Origin: Labrenzia sp. 011
Lineage (GTDB): Bacteria > Pseudomonadota > Alphaproteobacteria > Rhizobiales > Stappiaceae
Length of the DNA stretch: 64,000 bases
Reading direction: 5' to 3'
NCBI RefSeq assembly: GCF_003075075.1
Contig: NZ_QCYM01000014.1
Coordinates: 62,001 to 126,000, forward strand
Part shown: piece by piece, positions 25,369-33,232 of the stretch
Numbering within the stretch: position 1 is the stretch's first letter
Layout: each line of letters opens with the position of its first letter
Made by a program: the position numbers and the translations under genes
The notes under the pieces: model-generated
Told to the model about the DNA's origin: nothing
Databases searched by the model: none
The model's input: only the letters and a program-made list of their open reading frames with translations

Positions 25369-26903
25369 AATCCCTCCACCTCCTCTTCGGGGGAGACATA
25401 GGTGGTGGTATAGACCTGCGCGGCGGTATCCTCGCTCACAGGACGGCGCAGGGTGCCGATTTCGACGTTCTTCAGGCAGACGGCGGCGCTTTCGGTGTAA
25501 AATCCGATGCCGCCCTCGGCGAAACTGTCGTCGACCAGGCTGAGAACCACCTGGCTGTCGATGGAGACCTCGATGTACATGCCATGGGCGATGACTTCGA
25601 TCTGCCACGGTCCCTGACCGCCGCCGCGAAAATGCGCGTCCTGCAGCGGTGCGAAGCGGAAGGCGTGTTCGAATTCCGGTGTCGGATTGGCCCCCCATGC
25701 ACGCATCTGCGCCATGCCATTGACCAGATCGAGCGACAGATAATAGCCGTCGCCGTCCTCATTGGTGCGCAGAACCAGCCCGGTCTTGCCGGAACCTTCC
25801 AGCATCAACTGTGTCCGGAGACGGAAATCCTCGTATTTTCCGGGCAAGAGAAAGGCTTCATAGCCGCTCTTGCAGGACAGATGCAGGCCGTCCGCCCGGT
25901 CGATCGCCGAGGCGTGGGGATTTCCGTAGAGAAATTTGCACTGATAGGAGGCCGTGACGCTTTCGCTGTGGGTCACCAGGGAGTCGAATCCCGAATAGGA
26001 CTTGACCTTCAGCCGGCCGGCCTCGTCCCTCACCAGCCGCTTGGGCGGCGGCAGCAGCTTCTTGACGGATTCGCGGCCGTGGACGTTTTCCGTCTTGGAA
26101 AAGAAGTTGAAGAGAAGCAGGTCGCCGTCGGCGCGGCAGATCCGGCCGGCATAGTTGCCCGAGGGCAGGAGCACGTTGTCGAAGAAGTTCTCGTATGGCC
26201 CCAGCAGGGAATTCGCATACCAGTAGTGGATCTTGGTGTCCTCGCGGATCGACCCGAGGAGATAGTAGCGGTCGTCGAGCCTGAAGAGATTGGGCACCTC
26301 GACATCGTCGTAAAGGCCCGGCCGGTGCAGGGGCGCCTCGAAGCTGAAGCTGTCGGGCGCGGTCTCGCGCGCCAGCCCGACGCAGCCCCGGCGGATAATC
26401 GGTCCATCCTTCACCCGGGCCGAACTCAGCAGCAGCCGCTCGCCGGTTTCCTCGTCGCAATAGAAGAACGGATCGCGGAAACTCACCCAGCGGCGGCCCT
26501 CGTCGACGGAGCTTTCATAATGGGGCGACGGAATCTCGAGGGGATAGACACCGCCGTCACAGCGCTCCCACAGATACAGATCCTTCGACCGGGCAAGGCC
26601 GACCCGCTGGACCCGGCCATATTCGGAGCGCGCAAGGCCGGTGTAGAACATGCGCCATTCGCCCGGGCGGTCGGGATCGGCCGTCACATGCATGGTCCAC
26701 AGCATGTCGTCGTCCCATTCGCCGGGCTCGCCGACAAACAGCGCGTTCTTGACGCGGCGCCAGGTCATGCCGTCGGAACTGACCGCATGGGCGATGAAGT
26801 CGTGATTTGGCAGAACCAGATGAAAGAGATGAAAAAGGCCGTCATGATAGACAACATCGACGTCGCCGATGTCAGACCTCAGAAATCCGTGGGATGCATA
26901 CAT
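25365..26903 (-). CDS. GH32-like glycoside hydrolase
   Basis: 512-residue protein, no signal peptide, so cytosolic. A five-bladed-propeller region opens with GDVDVVYHDGLFHLFHL, where the Asp replaces the family nucleophile context, followed by the RDP motif (VSFRDPFFYCDEETG) and an acid/base-like Glu in DVEVPNLFRLDDRYYLLGS, where GH32 usually has ECPDLF. The last ~180 residues form a beta-sandwich (GLVLRTNEDGDGYYLSLD, GIGFYTESAAV). The start at 26903 gives MYASHGFLRSDIG. It heads a cassette with a phosphatase and a GT4 synthase, so it may recycle the disaccharide product. Catalytic assignments are by eye. Confidence 0.8.
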   Translation of the reverse strand: MYASHGFLRSDIGDVDVVYHDGLFHLFHLVLPNHDFIAHAVSSDGMTWRRVKNALFVGEPGEWDDDMLWTMHVTADPDRPGEWRMFYTGLARSEYGRVQRVGLARSKDLYLWERCDGGVYPLEIPSPHYESSVDEGRRWVSFRDPFFYCDEETGERLLLSSARVKDGPIIRRGCVGLARETAPDSFSFEAPLHRPGLYDDVEVPNLFRLDDRYYLLGSIREDTKIHYWYANSLLGPYENFFDNVLLPSGNYAGRICRADGDLLLFNFFSKTENVHGRESVKKLLPPPKRLVRDEAGRLKVKSYSGFDSLVTHSESVTASYQCKFLYGNPHASAIDRADGLHLSCKSGYEAFLLPGKYEDFRLRTQLMLEGSGKTGLVLRTNEDGDGYYLSLDLVNGMAQMRAWGANPTPEFEHAFRFAPLQDAHFRGGGQGPWQIEVIAHGMYIEVSIDSQVVLSLVDDSFAEGGIGFYTESAAVCLKNVEIGTLRRPVSEDTAAQVYTTTYVSPEEEVEGL

Positions 26904-27045
26904 GCTCCAACCCTGCCCAGTTGTATCGGTCCATTCAAGTCCTGTGGCCCATAAATTTGCATTGCAGCATTTAACGTCGCCTTTATGGCACGCCATCTTT
27001 GCATCCGGGGCGCCAAGCCGCTAACCTGTCACCGCAGCTCAGGAT

Positions 27046-27801
27046 ATGACCATGCCTTGCCGCTCTCGACTGCCGGACCTGCCCCGGCGCACGCCGTTTC
27101 CCTTCGCGGGCAGACGGTTCGGCGCGGCGCTGGTCTTCGGCCTGTGCGGCCTGCCGGCGCTTCTCACGGCGGCTCCCGCAGTGTCCTGTTCCCTCTCCCT
27201 GGTGCTGGCGATGGACGGATCGGCAAGTGTCGATGCCCGCGAACATGATCTACAGCTCAACGGCATGGCCGATGCCCTTGAAGACCCGGAGGTGATCGGG
27301 GCGATCGAGGCCGTCGGCGGCATCTGGGTGACGAGCTTCGAGTGGAGCGGCCGATACAAGCAGTTGCTCCAGCTCGACTGGCAGCATCTGGCGGACGCGC
27401 AAAGTGCGGAACGGGCGTCGGCGACCCTGCGCGGAGCCGCCAGGGGCTTCACGGAATTTCCCACGGCACTCGGATATGCGCTCGGATATGCGTCCGTGCG
27501 CATGAGGAAAGCACCGGAACCGTGTGCCCGGAAGGTGATCGATGTTGCCGGCGATGGCATCAACAACGAAGGTTTCGGCCCGCAGAGCGCCTATCGCGCC
27601 TTCGATTTCACGGATATCACCGTCAACGGCCTCGTGGTCGCCGGCGAGGACACCGCGGCGATCGACTACTACCGCGACAGCGTCATCAAGGGCCCGGGCG
27701 CGTTCATCGAGGTGGCGGACAGTTACGACGACTATGCCCGCGCGATGAAACGCAAGCTGCTGCGCGAGATCTTCGGCAGCGGCTATGCGGCCCTGCGCTG
27801 A
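27046..27801 (+). CDS. DUF1194 (VWA-like) secreted protein
   Basis: 251 residues: basic N-terminus, signal helix (FGAALVFGLCGLPALLTAAPA), then a von Willebrand A-type domain with a MIDAS-like LAMDGSASVD and the segments WVTSFEWSG and IDVAGDGINNEG. This is the DUF1194 pattern, secreted and possibly metal-dependent ligand binding. A second ATG six bases in (27052) has a better-spaced AGGA. It is divergent from the GH32-like gene across 142 bases. Ligand unknown. Confidence 0.85.
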   Translation: MTMPCRSRLPDLPRRTPFPFAGRRFGAALVFGLCGLPALLTAAPAVSCSLSLVLAMDGSASVDAREHDLQLNGMADALEDPEVIGAIEAVGGIWVTSFEWSGRYKQLLQLDWQHLADAQSAERASATLRGAARGFTEFPTALGYALGYASVRMRKAPEPCARKVIDVAGDGINNEGFGPQSAYRAFDFTDITVNGLVVAGEDTAAIDYYRDSVIKGPGAFIEVADSYDDYARAMKRKLLREIFGSGYAALR

Positions 27802-27825
27802 GCGGCGGCCGCCGGCCGGGCCGCT

Positions 27826-28527
27826 TCAGCCGCGCTGCGGGCCGTGGCCCGCCTCTTCCATCAGACGGTAGAAATCCTTCAGCGTCTTGCCCGGCTCGCT
27901 GGAGAACCTGTCACCGGTCTCCCGGATTTCCCCGATCCGGTCAAGGCGGAACATGCGGAAGTCCTGCCGCAGCTCACACCAGGCCACCAGCGTCCAGACC
28001 TTGCCCCAGAACCACAGTCCCAACGGCCGGATCACCCGGCTGGAGGCGTCGCCCTTGCTGTCGCAATAGGCAATGGACAGACGCTTGCGGCCATCGGCCG
28101 CCGTTTCGAGGAAATCGATATAGGCCCGCACCTGCCCGGTCATTTCCGGCGCAACCGCGTGGATTTCCACGTCGCGGTGGCGCACGCGCATCCGTTCGGG
28201 CAGCACGGCGTCGATCTTGATCATCGCCTCCTCGGCGGCCCGCGCCATCGCGGCCCCGCCCCAGGCCCGGATCAGGCGCGCCCCGGCAAGCAGGGCGACG
28301 GTCTCGTCCCGGGTGAACATGAGCGGCGGCAGGTCGTAGCCGTCGCGCAGGATGTAGCCGACGCCGGCGGCCCCTTCGATGGGGACGCCGGAGGCCTGCA
28401 GGTCGACGATGTCGCGATAGATGGTCCGCTCGGACACCTCCAGCCATTCGGCCAGCTGACGGGCGCGGACGAGCCGGCCGCCCCGCAGATACTGCACGAT
28501 CTGGAAGAGCCGGTCGGCGCGCCTCAT
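27826..28527 (-). CDS. YafY-type WYL-domain transcriptional regulator
   Basis: 233 residues. The N-terminal winged helix (RLFQIVQYLRGGRLVRARQL, SERTIYRDIVDLQASG) is followed by a WYL ligand-binding domain (LSIAYCDSKGDASSRVIRP, WTLVAWCELRQDFRMFRLDR). The gene starts 12 bases after the VOC protein gene in an operon. It probably autoregulates from the palindrome upstream of that gene (inference). Confidence 0.9.
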   Translation of the reverse strand: MRRADRLFQIVQYLRGGRLVRARQLAEWLEVSERTIYRDIVDLQASGVPIEGAAGVGYILRDGYDLPPLMFTRDETVALLAGARLIRAWGGAAMARAAEEAMIKIDAVLPERMRVRHRDVEIHAVAPEMTGQVRAYIDFLETAADGRKRLSIAYCDSKGDASSRVIRPLGLWFWGKVWTLVAWCELRQDFRMFRLDRIGEIRETGDRFSSEPGKTLKDFYRLMEEAGHGPQRG

Positions 28528-28539
28528 GTCAGCCCATCC

Positions 28540-28911
28540 TCATGCTGCGAACAGGCCGATGGAATTGCCGTCGGGATCGATGCCATAGGCGAAGCGGCCC
28601 GCCGGAATGGCGACCGGATCGGAGATGACCTCGCCGCCCGCCCGGACAAAGCGTTCCATGGTGTCTTCAAGCGTGTCCGGACAGGCAAGATGGATGGTCG
28701 CCCCGCTTCCGCGTGCGGGCGGCTTGCCGGGATAAAGATGCCCGGCCCGGCCCCCGTCCCTGACCGGAAACATGGCAATTTCGTTCGGTCCCATATCCAC
28801 GATACGCGTAAGCTCCGTTTGAAAGACGTCATTATAGAACGCGACCGCCTTGTCCAGATCCGAAACGGGTATCTCCGTCCAGACGGTGAAGTGATCGGGA
28901 ATGAAAGTCAT
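28540..28911 (-). CDS. VOC (glyoxalase/bleomycin-resistance) family protein
   Basis: 123-residue vicinal oxygen chelate protein starting MTFIPDHFTVWTEIPVSDLD at 28911, with AAAGGAG eight bases upstream. It has the beta-alpha-beta-beta-beta repeats, metal-binding-type residues in FTVWTEIPV, MFPVRDGG and FAYGIDPDGNSIGLF. It forms an operon with the WYL regulator. Substrate unknown; such pairs often respond to toxic small molecules. Confidence 0.9.
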   Translation of the reverse strand: MTFIPDHFTVWTEIPVSDLDKAVAFYNDVFQTELTRIVDMGPNEIAMFPVRDGGRAGHLYPGKPPARGSGATIHLACPDTLEDTMERFVRAGGEVISDPVAIPAGRFAYGIDPDGNSIGLFAA

Positions 28912-29225
28912 GCGGAATCTCCTTTGGCGCTGTGACAGGATCACCCTAGCAAGGCCCTCCTGACAGCCTTCTGTCAGGAGGCTGACAGCTGCGCGCGCCA
29001 TCACGCCGCGGACCGACTGCACCGGAAACCGGCAGATCCCGAATTCACGGCGGACGGCAAATGCGCTCCACGGCGGGAGGCCTGCCGGTCCCGTCTGCGG
29101 TCCCCCGGGCACCCGGTATCCCCAGGCCTTTGAAAAATCAGCGGTACGATTGCCATGCGATTGATCTGTCTCAAGGAGGTTTGCCGCGGCAAACGGCACT
29201 TTGAAGACCTCAAAAGGAGGAAAGA
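28912..29225. other. Divergent promoter region with operator palindrome
   Basis: 314 bases between the VOC gene and the YdcH gene. Besides the palindrome at 28956-28981 (listed separately), AAGGAGG and AAAAGGAGG sequences precede the YdcH start. No gene is visible. Confidence 0.5.
28956..28988. promoter_or_regulatory. Near-perfect palindromic operator upstream of the VOC-WYL operon
   Basis: CCTCCTGACAG at 28956-28966 and CTGTCAGGAGG at 28971-28981 are a perfect 11-bp inverted repeat with a CCTT spacer, 45 bases upstream of the VOC start. A further half-site CTGACAG follows at 28982-28988, and a short GTGA..TCAC dyad lies at 28932-28944. A stem this long could be a hairpin too, but the position favours an operator for the operon's own WYL regulator. 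Confidence 0.6.
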
Positions 29226-29480
29226 ATGAGCCACGTTCCCCACGAACTGCACGAAGAGTTTCCAGAGGCTGCCGAGATGATGCACGCCCTGAAGTCCAGT
29301 GACGCCCATTTTGCGCGTCTGGCGGAGGAATATCACACCGTGAACCGGCAGGTGCATCGCATCGAGACGGATCTTGAGCCGGCGACAGACGAGACCCTGG
29401 AGGACCTGAAAAAGACGCGTCTTTCCCTCAAAGACCAGATCGCCGCCTTCCTGGCGGCCGCGGCTAACACCGCGTCCTGA
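29226..29480 (+). CDS. YdcH/DUF465 family small protein
   Basis: 84 residues, starts MSHVPHELHEEFPE with AAAAGGAGG seven bases upstream. It has the helical hairpin typical of the family (MMHALKSSDAHFARLAEEYH, LKKTRLSLKDQIAAFL). Function in the family is unknown. A 10-bp hairpin follows at 29506-29540. Confidence 0.9.
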   Translation: MSHVPHELHEEFPEAAEMMHALKSSDAHFARLAEEYHTVNRQVHRIETDLEPATDETLEDLKKTRLSLKDQIAAFLAAAANTAS

Positions 29481-29882
29481 GCCCCTCCTTTTCAGGCCGG
29501 TGTTAGAGCCCGCGCTGCCCCCGTCCGGCGGCGCGGGCTCCCCCTGTCCCGAGAGACACGGTTTCCCGTTCCCCCTGGCCTCAAGGGCCGGCGGGGCATC
29601 GGGAGGAAGAGGATAGCCGTAAAAAGAAGGCGCCGCAGCTTGCATGAAGCCGGGCGCCAGTCTGGGGAGGAACGACCCTCATCGTTCACGGAAACATGTG
29701 GGTTCCGTAAGGTATAGTTGCAAGGCAAGACTGTGTGAGACTTGCGTGAAGACCGGCCCGGGCGGCACGGAAAAAGCGTGACAGTCATCACAGTTTTTCA
29801 AAATTTCCCTTTATTCTCAAAGGCGGTTGCCCGTCGCACTTCCTGAAAAACCGGCACTCCGCGCCGCCTGCGGACACGCATC
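29481..29882. other. 402-base gap, hairpins but no gene
   Basis: GAGCCCGCGC at 29506-29515 pairs perfectly with 29531-29540 (15-base loop) just after the YdcH gene, a possible terminator without a T-run. A second, imperfect hairpin (GCAAGACT/AGACTTGC) is at 29725-29745. No convincing frame spans the region; a small RNA cannot be excluded. Confidence 0.4.
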
Positions 29883-30314
29883 TCAGCGATCCGCGAGAAA
29901 ATGCGCCGCCACCTGTCGCTGATGCGGGTGCGTGCGGTGCTCGAACAGATAGATCCCCTGCCAGGTACCCAGCGCCATCCGACCGCCCGAAACAGGAATG
30001 GACAGGGACACCGGCATGAGCGCCGCCTTGATATGGGCAGGCATGTCGTCGGGCCCTTCGAACGTGTGCACCAGATAGCTCATGGAGGGATGATCCGCGG
30101 GAGGCACCAGGCGTTCGAAGAAGGCCTTCAGGTCCACCTGCACATCCGGATCGGCATTTTCCTGAACCAGCAGCGAACAGGAGGTGTGGCGGACAAACAG
30201 GGTCAGAAGACCGTCGCCTGCGTCCTCTTCGCCGAGCCAGCCCGCCACCTGACGGGTGAACTCGTAAAGGCCCTGTCCCCGGGTCCGGATCGAGAATGTG
30301 GTCTGCATGCGCAC
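29883..30314 (-). CDS. YjbQ family protein (UPF0047, secondary thiamine-phosphate synthase-like)
   Basis: 143 residues with the family's conserved stretches: FVRHTSCSLLVQENADPDVQ (the HTS and ENxDP region), LVHTFEGPDDMPAHIKAALM and GTWQGIYLFEHRTHP near the C-terminus, where His and Glu residues form the metal pocket. YjbQ proteins have weak thiamine-phosphate synthase activity, and their main role is unclear. An alternative start is the ATG two codons downstream. Confidence 0.93.
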   Translation of the reverse strand: MRMQTTFSIRTRGQGLYEFTRQVAGWLGEEDAGDGLLTLFVRHTSCSLLVQENADPDVQVDLKAFFERLVPPADHPSMSYLVHTFEGPDDMPAHIKAALMPVSLSIPVSGGRMALGTWQGIYLFEHRTHPHQRQVAAHFLADR

Positions 30315-30629
30315 CTTCTTCAGGAAATGCAGCTGCCGCGCTCCTCGGCGGCGGATGCGTTTATGGCAACAGGCCGGACCGGCATAAGTGATCGGACCTC
30401 ACGTTGCAAATCCCGCCAGAATATCCGCACCGCCTGTCCGGGCACGCGCAGCGGCTGACCGGATGTTTCCAGCGGTGCCAGGCCCGGCCGGCAAGACGGG
30501 ACCGGCCTGCGAGTGACGCAACGGTGTCTTTTCAACGGCTCAGAGCTCCATTGCCGCTTTCCGGCCTTTTCTTTTTTTGCCCGGCCTGACAAAACTGTCA
30601 GCACAAGCTTTTCAAGGAGTCACCGACCC
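30315..30629. other. 315-base divergent promoter region
   Basis: Between YjbQ and the glutamate-synthase-like gene. It is GC-rich with a pyrimidine run near 30575-30585 and AAGGAG at 30614-30619 serving the downstream gene. Nothing else recognised. Confidence 0.4.
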
Positions 30630-32276
30630 GTGTTTCCCCCTCGTTATACTGTATTTGTTCTGTGTATCCTTTTCGCCATCGTCAGCATCATTTTGATGTT
30701 TGCCGTTTCCGTCCACTTCCTCTGGCCGGCCCTGGCTTTCACGGCCCTGTCGGTCGTGGGTGTCTTCGACCTGCGCCAGACCCGGCACGCGGTCCTGCGG
30801 AACTATCCCGTGGCCGGGCACTTCCGGTACCTGTTCGAATCCATCCGCCCGGAACTGCGGCAATATTTCTTCGAAAGCAACCAGGACGGCAAACCCTTCT
30901 CGCGCGAGCGCCGCTCCATGGTCTACGACCGGGCCAAGAACATCGAGGATGTGCTTCCCTTCGGAACGGAACAGGACGTCTACGACGGTTCCTACTCCTG
31001 GGTGAACCATTCCATCTGCCCGAAACCGGTCAGCCACGAAGACCTTCGGGTCACCATCGGCGGTCCGGAATGCAAGCAGCCCTATTCGGCTTCGCTGTTC
31101 AATATTTCCGCCATGAGCTTCGGCGCGCTGTCGGGCAATGCCATTCTGGCGCTCAACAAGGGCGCCAAGGCGGGCAATTTCTTTCATGACACCGGTGAAG
31201 GCAGCGTGTCGCGCTATCACCGGGAAGGCGGCGGAGATCTCGTCTGGGAACTGGGAAGCGGCTATTTCGGCTGCCGGTCCGAGGATGGAACCTTCGATCC
31301 GGAAAAATTCCGCAGCCACGCGACCGATCCGCAGATCAAGATGATCGAAATCAAGCTCAGCCAGGGCGCCAAGCCGGGGCATGGCGGCGTGCTCCCCGGC
31401 CCCAAGGTCACGCGGGAGATCGCCGAGGCCCGGGGCATAGCCATCGGCCAGGACTGCATCTCGCCGGCGCATCACTCGGCCTTTTCCACGCCCATCGAGC
31501 TCCTGGAATTCATCCGGCAGCTCAGGGAGCTGTCCGAAGGCAAGCCGGTCGGTTTCAAGCTGTGCATCGGCCACCGCTGGGAATTCATGGCGATCGTGAA
31601 AGCCATGCTCAAGACCGGGATCAAGCCGGACTTCATCGTGGTCGACGGTTCGGAAGGCGGGACCGGCGCGGCGCCGATCGAATTTGCCAACCGGCTCGGG
31701 ACACCCCTGCGCCAGGGACTGTCCTTCGTCCACAACTGCCTGGTCGGCACCGGCCTGCGCGATGACATCAAGATCGGCGCCAGCGGCAAGCTGTTCAGCG
31801 CCTTCGATATTGCCGGAACCATCTGTCTGGGCGCGGACTGGGTCAATTCGGCCCGCGGCTTCATGTTTGCCGTCGGCTGCATTCAGTCCCAGAGCTGCCA
31901 CACCAACCGTTGCCCGACCGGGGTCGCCACCCAGGACCTGAAGCGTCAGCAGGCCCTGGTGGTTCCCGACAAGGCGGACAGGGTGAGCAATTTTCACCGC
32001 AACACGCTCAATGCGCTGATCGAATTCACCGCCGCCGCCGGCCTCGACCATCCGCGCGACTTCAAGCCGGAGCATTTCTATCTGCGTGAAGGCCTGCGCG
32101 AAATCATGCCCGCAAGTGTCGCCGTCACCTGGCTGCAAAAAGGCGCGCTGCTCGACGACGCGCACAATATTCCCGGCTATTCGACCTATTGGGACATGGC
32201 GGTGGCGGAAAATTTCGAACCGGCACGCTCCGTCGCCTCGGCCAAGGCCATGCATGCTCACCACGGCCATCGGTAG
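30630..32276 (+). CDS. FMN-binding glutamate synthase-like protein with membrane anchor
   Basis: 548 residues from a GTG at 30630, AAGGAG ten bases upstream. Two hydrophobic segments at the N-terminus (FVLCILFAIVSIILMFAV and FLWPALAFTALSVVGVF) anchor a domain like the central FMN/iron-sulfur part of glutamate synthase: SAMSFGALSGNAILALN, HHSAFSTPIELLEF, VVDGSEGGTGAAP and the Cys cluster QSQSCHTNRCPTGVAT. The glutaminase domain of GltB is absent. Stand-alone proteins of this type are annotated as glutamate-synthase-related; their reaction is unknown, and they may be oxidoreductases with a different acceptor. Confidence 0.9.
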   Translation: MFPPRYTVFVLCILFAIVSIILMFAVSVHFLWPALAFTALSVVGVFDLRQTRHAVLRNYPVAGHFRYLFESIRPELRQYFFESNQDGKPFSRERRSMVYDRAKNIEDVLPFGTEQDVYDGSYSWVNHSICPKPVSHEDLRVTIGGPECKQPYSASLFNISAMSFGALSGNAILALNKGAKAGNFFHDTGEGSVSRYHREGGGDLVWELGSGYFGCRSEDGTFDPEKFRSHATDPQIKMIEIKLSQGAKPGHGGVLPGPKVTREIAEARGIAIGQDCISPAHHSAFSTPIELLEFIRQLRELSEGKPVGFKLCIGHRWEFMAIVKAMLKTGIKPDFIVVDGSEGGTGAAPIEFANRLGTPLRQGLSFVHNCLVGTGLRDDIKIGASGKLFSAFDIAGTICLGADWVNSARGFMFAVGCIQSQSCHTNRCPTGVATQDLKRQQALVVPDKADRVSNFHRNTLNALIEFTAAAGLDHPRDFKPEHFYLREGLREIMPASVAVTWLQKGALLDDAHNIPGYSTYWDMAVAENFEPARSVASAKAMHAHHGHR

Positions 32277-32304
32277 ACACGGACGGTCCGAACAGCCCTT
32301 CGTG

Positions 32305-33150
32305 TCAGATCCCTTCGGCCAGGCGAACCGCGAATTCACCGGCTTCGTGCGAGCGGACCACCGCATGGCGGACGAGGTCGTCGAAATGTCCGGAGAACAG
32401 CTGCACGTGGCGGGTGTTGGAAAATGCCAGATAGCGCTGGCCCAGGTACAGCGCCGCCCATTTCTGGCCGAAGACGGTAAAAGGCGCCGAATACCGGTCG
32501 TTTGACCCGAACAGATGCAGGCGCAGCGAAGGGTAGAGGTCGTTCAGCGTCCGGCCCATCACCTCCAGCTGTTCGCGGCGGGCGGCGGCCGGCAGGCCGG
32601 CCCACATGCCCTCGCCTTCCGCAAAGCCTTCCAGGGTTTCCCTGGGCAAGGCGATCTCCATGTCGGATTCGGCACGGCTCAGAAGCGCCCGCTGGTCCCG
32701 TGTCCCGACTATCGCCTGATCGGCGGTGCGCAGCGTTTCGCCGGCATATTCGAAGGCAAGAACGGCTTCGGTCTTGAGCACATCCGGCAGATTGGCCGGA
32801 ACGTGGCGGATCTTCGCCCCCACCGCATCCCGGTACCAGGCTAGCAGATGCTCGTCGACCGGATGGCGGTCGGTTTCGGCCACCTGAACCGCCTGATCGA
32901 GAATTTCCGCCGCGGCGCCCCGGTGCGTGGAGAGCCCCAGCAGCCAGTCCGACGACACGCTGAGCGCTGTCGCGATTGCCGCCAGAGCCTGGCCATTGGG
33001 CAGGCGCGGCGCGTCCTCGGACAGCAGTTGCGAGACCGTCGACCTGTCCAGCCCCGCCCCACGGGCCAGGTCGGAGCGGTTCATCTCCCGGCTGCGCAAG
33101 GCATCGGACAGGCGTTCGCGGAAGAGTTCGGCACGGTCTCTTTTATCCAT
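32305..33150 (-). CDS. XRE-type HTH transcriptional regulator
   Basis: 281 residues. The N-terminal helix-turn-helix (RSREMNRSDLARGAGLDRSTVSQLL) is followed by a larger domain of unknown function (LRLHLFGSNDRYSAPFTVFG, WAALYLGQRYLAFSNTRHVQ). ATG at 33150 (MDKRDRAELFRERL) is chosen; the frame upstream is open but without homology. The C-terminus sits convergently against the glutamate-synthase-like gene (28-base gap). Targets unknown. Confidence 0.8.
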   Translation of the reverse strand: MDKRDRAELFRERLSDALRSREMNRSDLARGAGLDRSTVSQLLSEDAPRLPNGQALAAIATALSVSSDWLLGLSTHRGAAAEILDQAVQVAETDRHPVDEHLLAWYRDAVGAKIRHVPANLPDVLKTEAVLAFEYAGETLRTADQAIVGTRDQRALLSRAESDMEIALPRETLEGFAEGEGMWAGLPAAARREQLEVMGRTLNDLYPSLRLHLFGSNDRYSAPFTVFGQKWAALYLGQRYLAFSNTRHVQLFSGHFDDLVRHAVVRSHEAGEFAVRLAEGI

Positions 33151-33232
33151 GCCGGGAGTATTGTCCTCAGGATTTCGGAAAATCAACAGGCCGGCACATT
33201 TTCCCCTTCGTGCCGCGCAACGCGCAAGCGGA

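Noticed and set aside
25369..25698. Upstream extension of the HAD phosphatase frame.
   Set aside because: It reads through the GH32-like gene; the GTGA overlap gives a better start.
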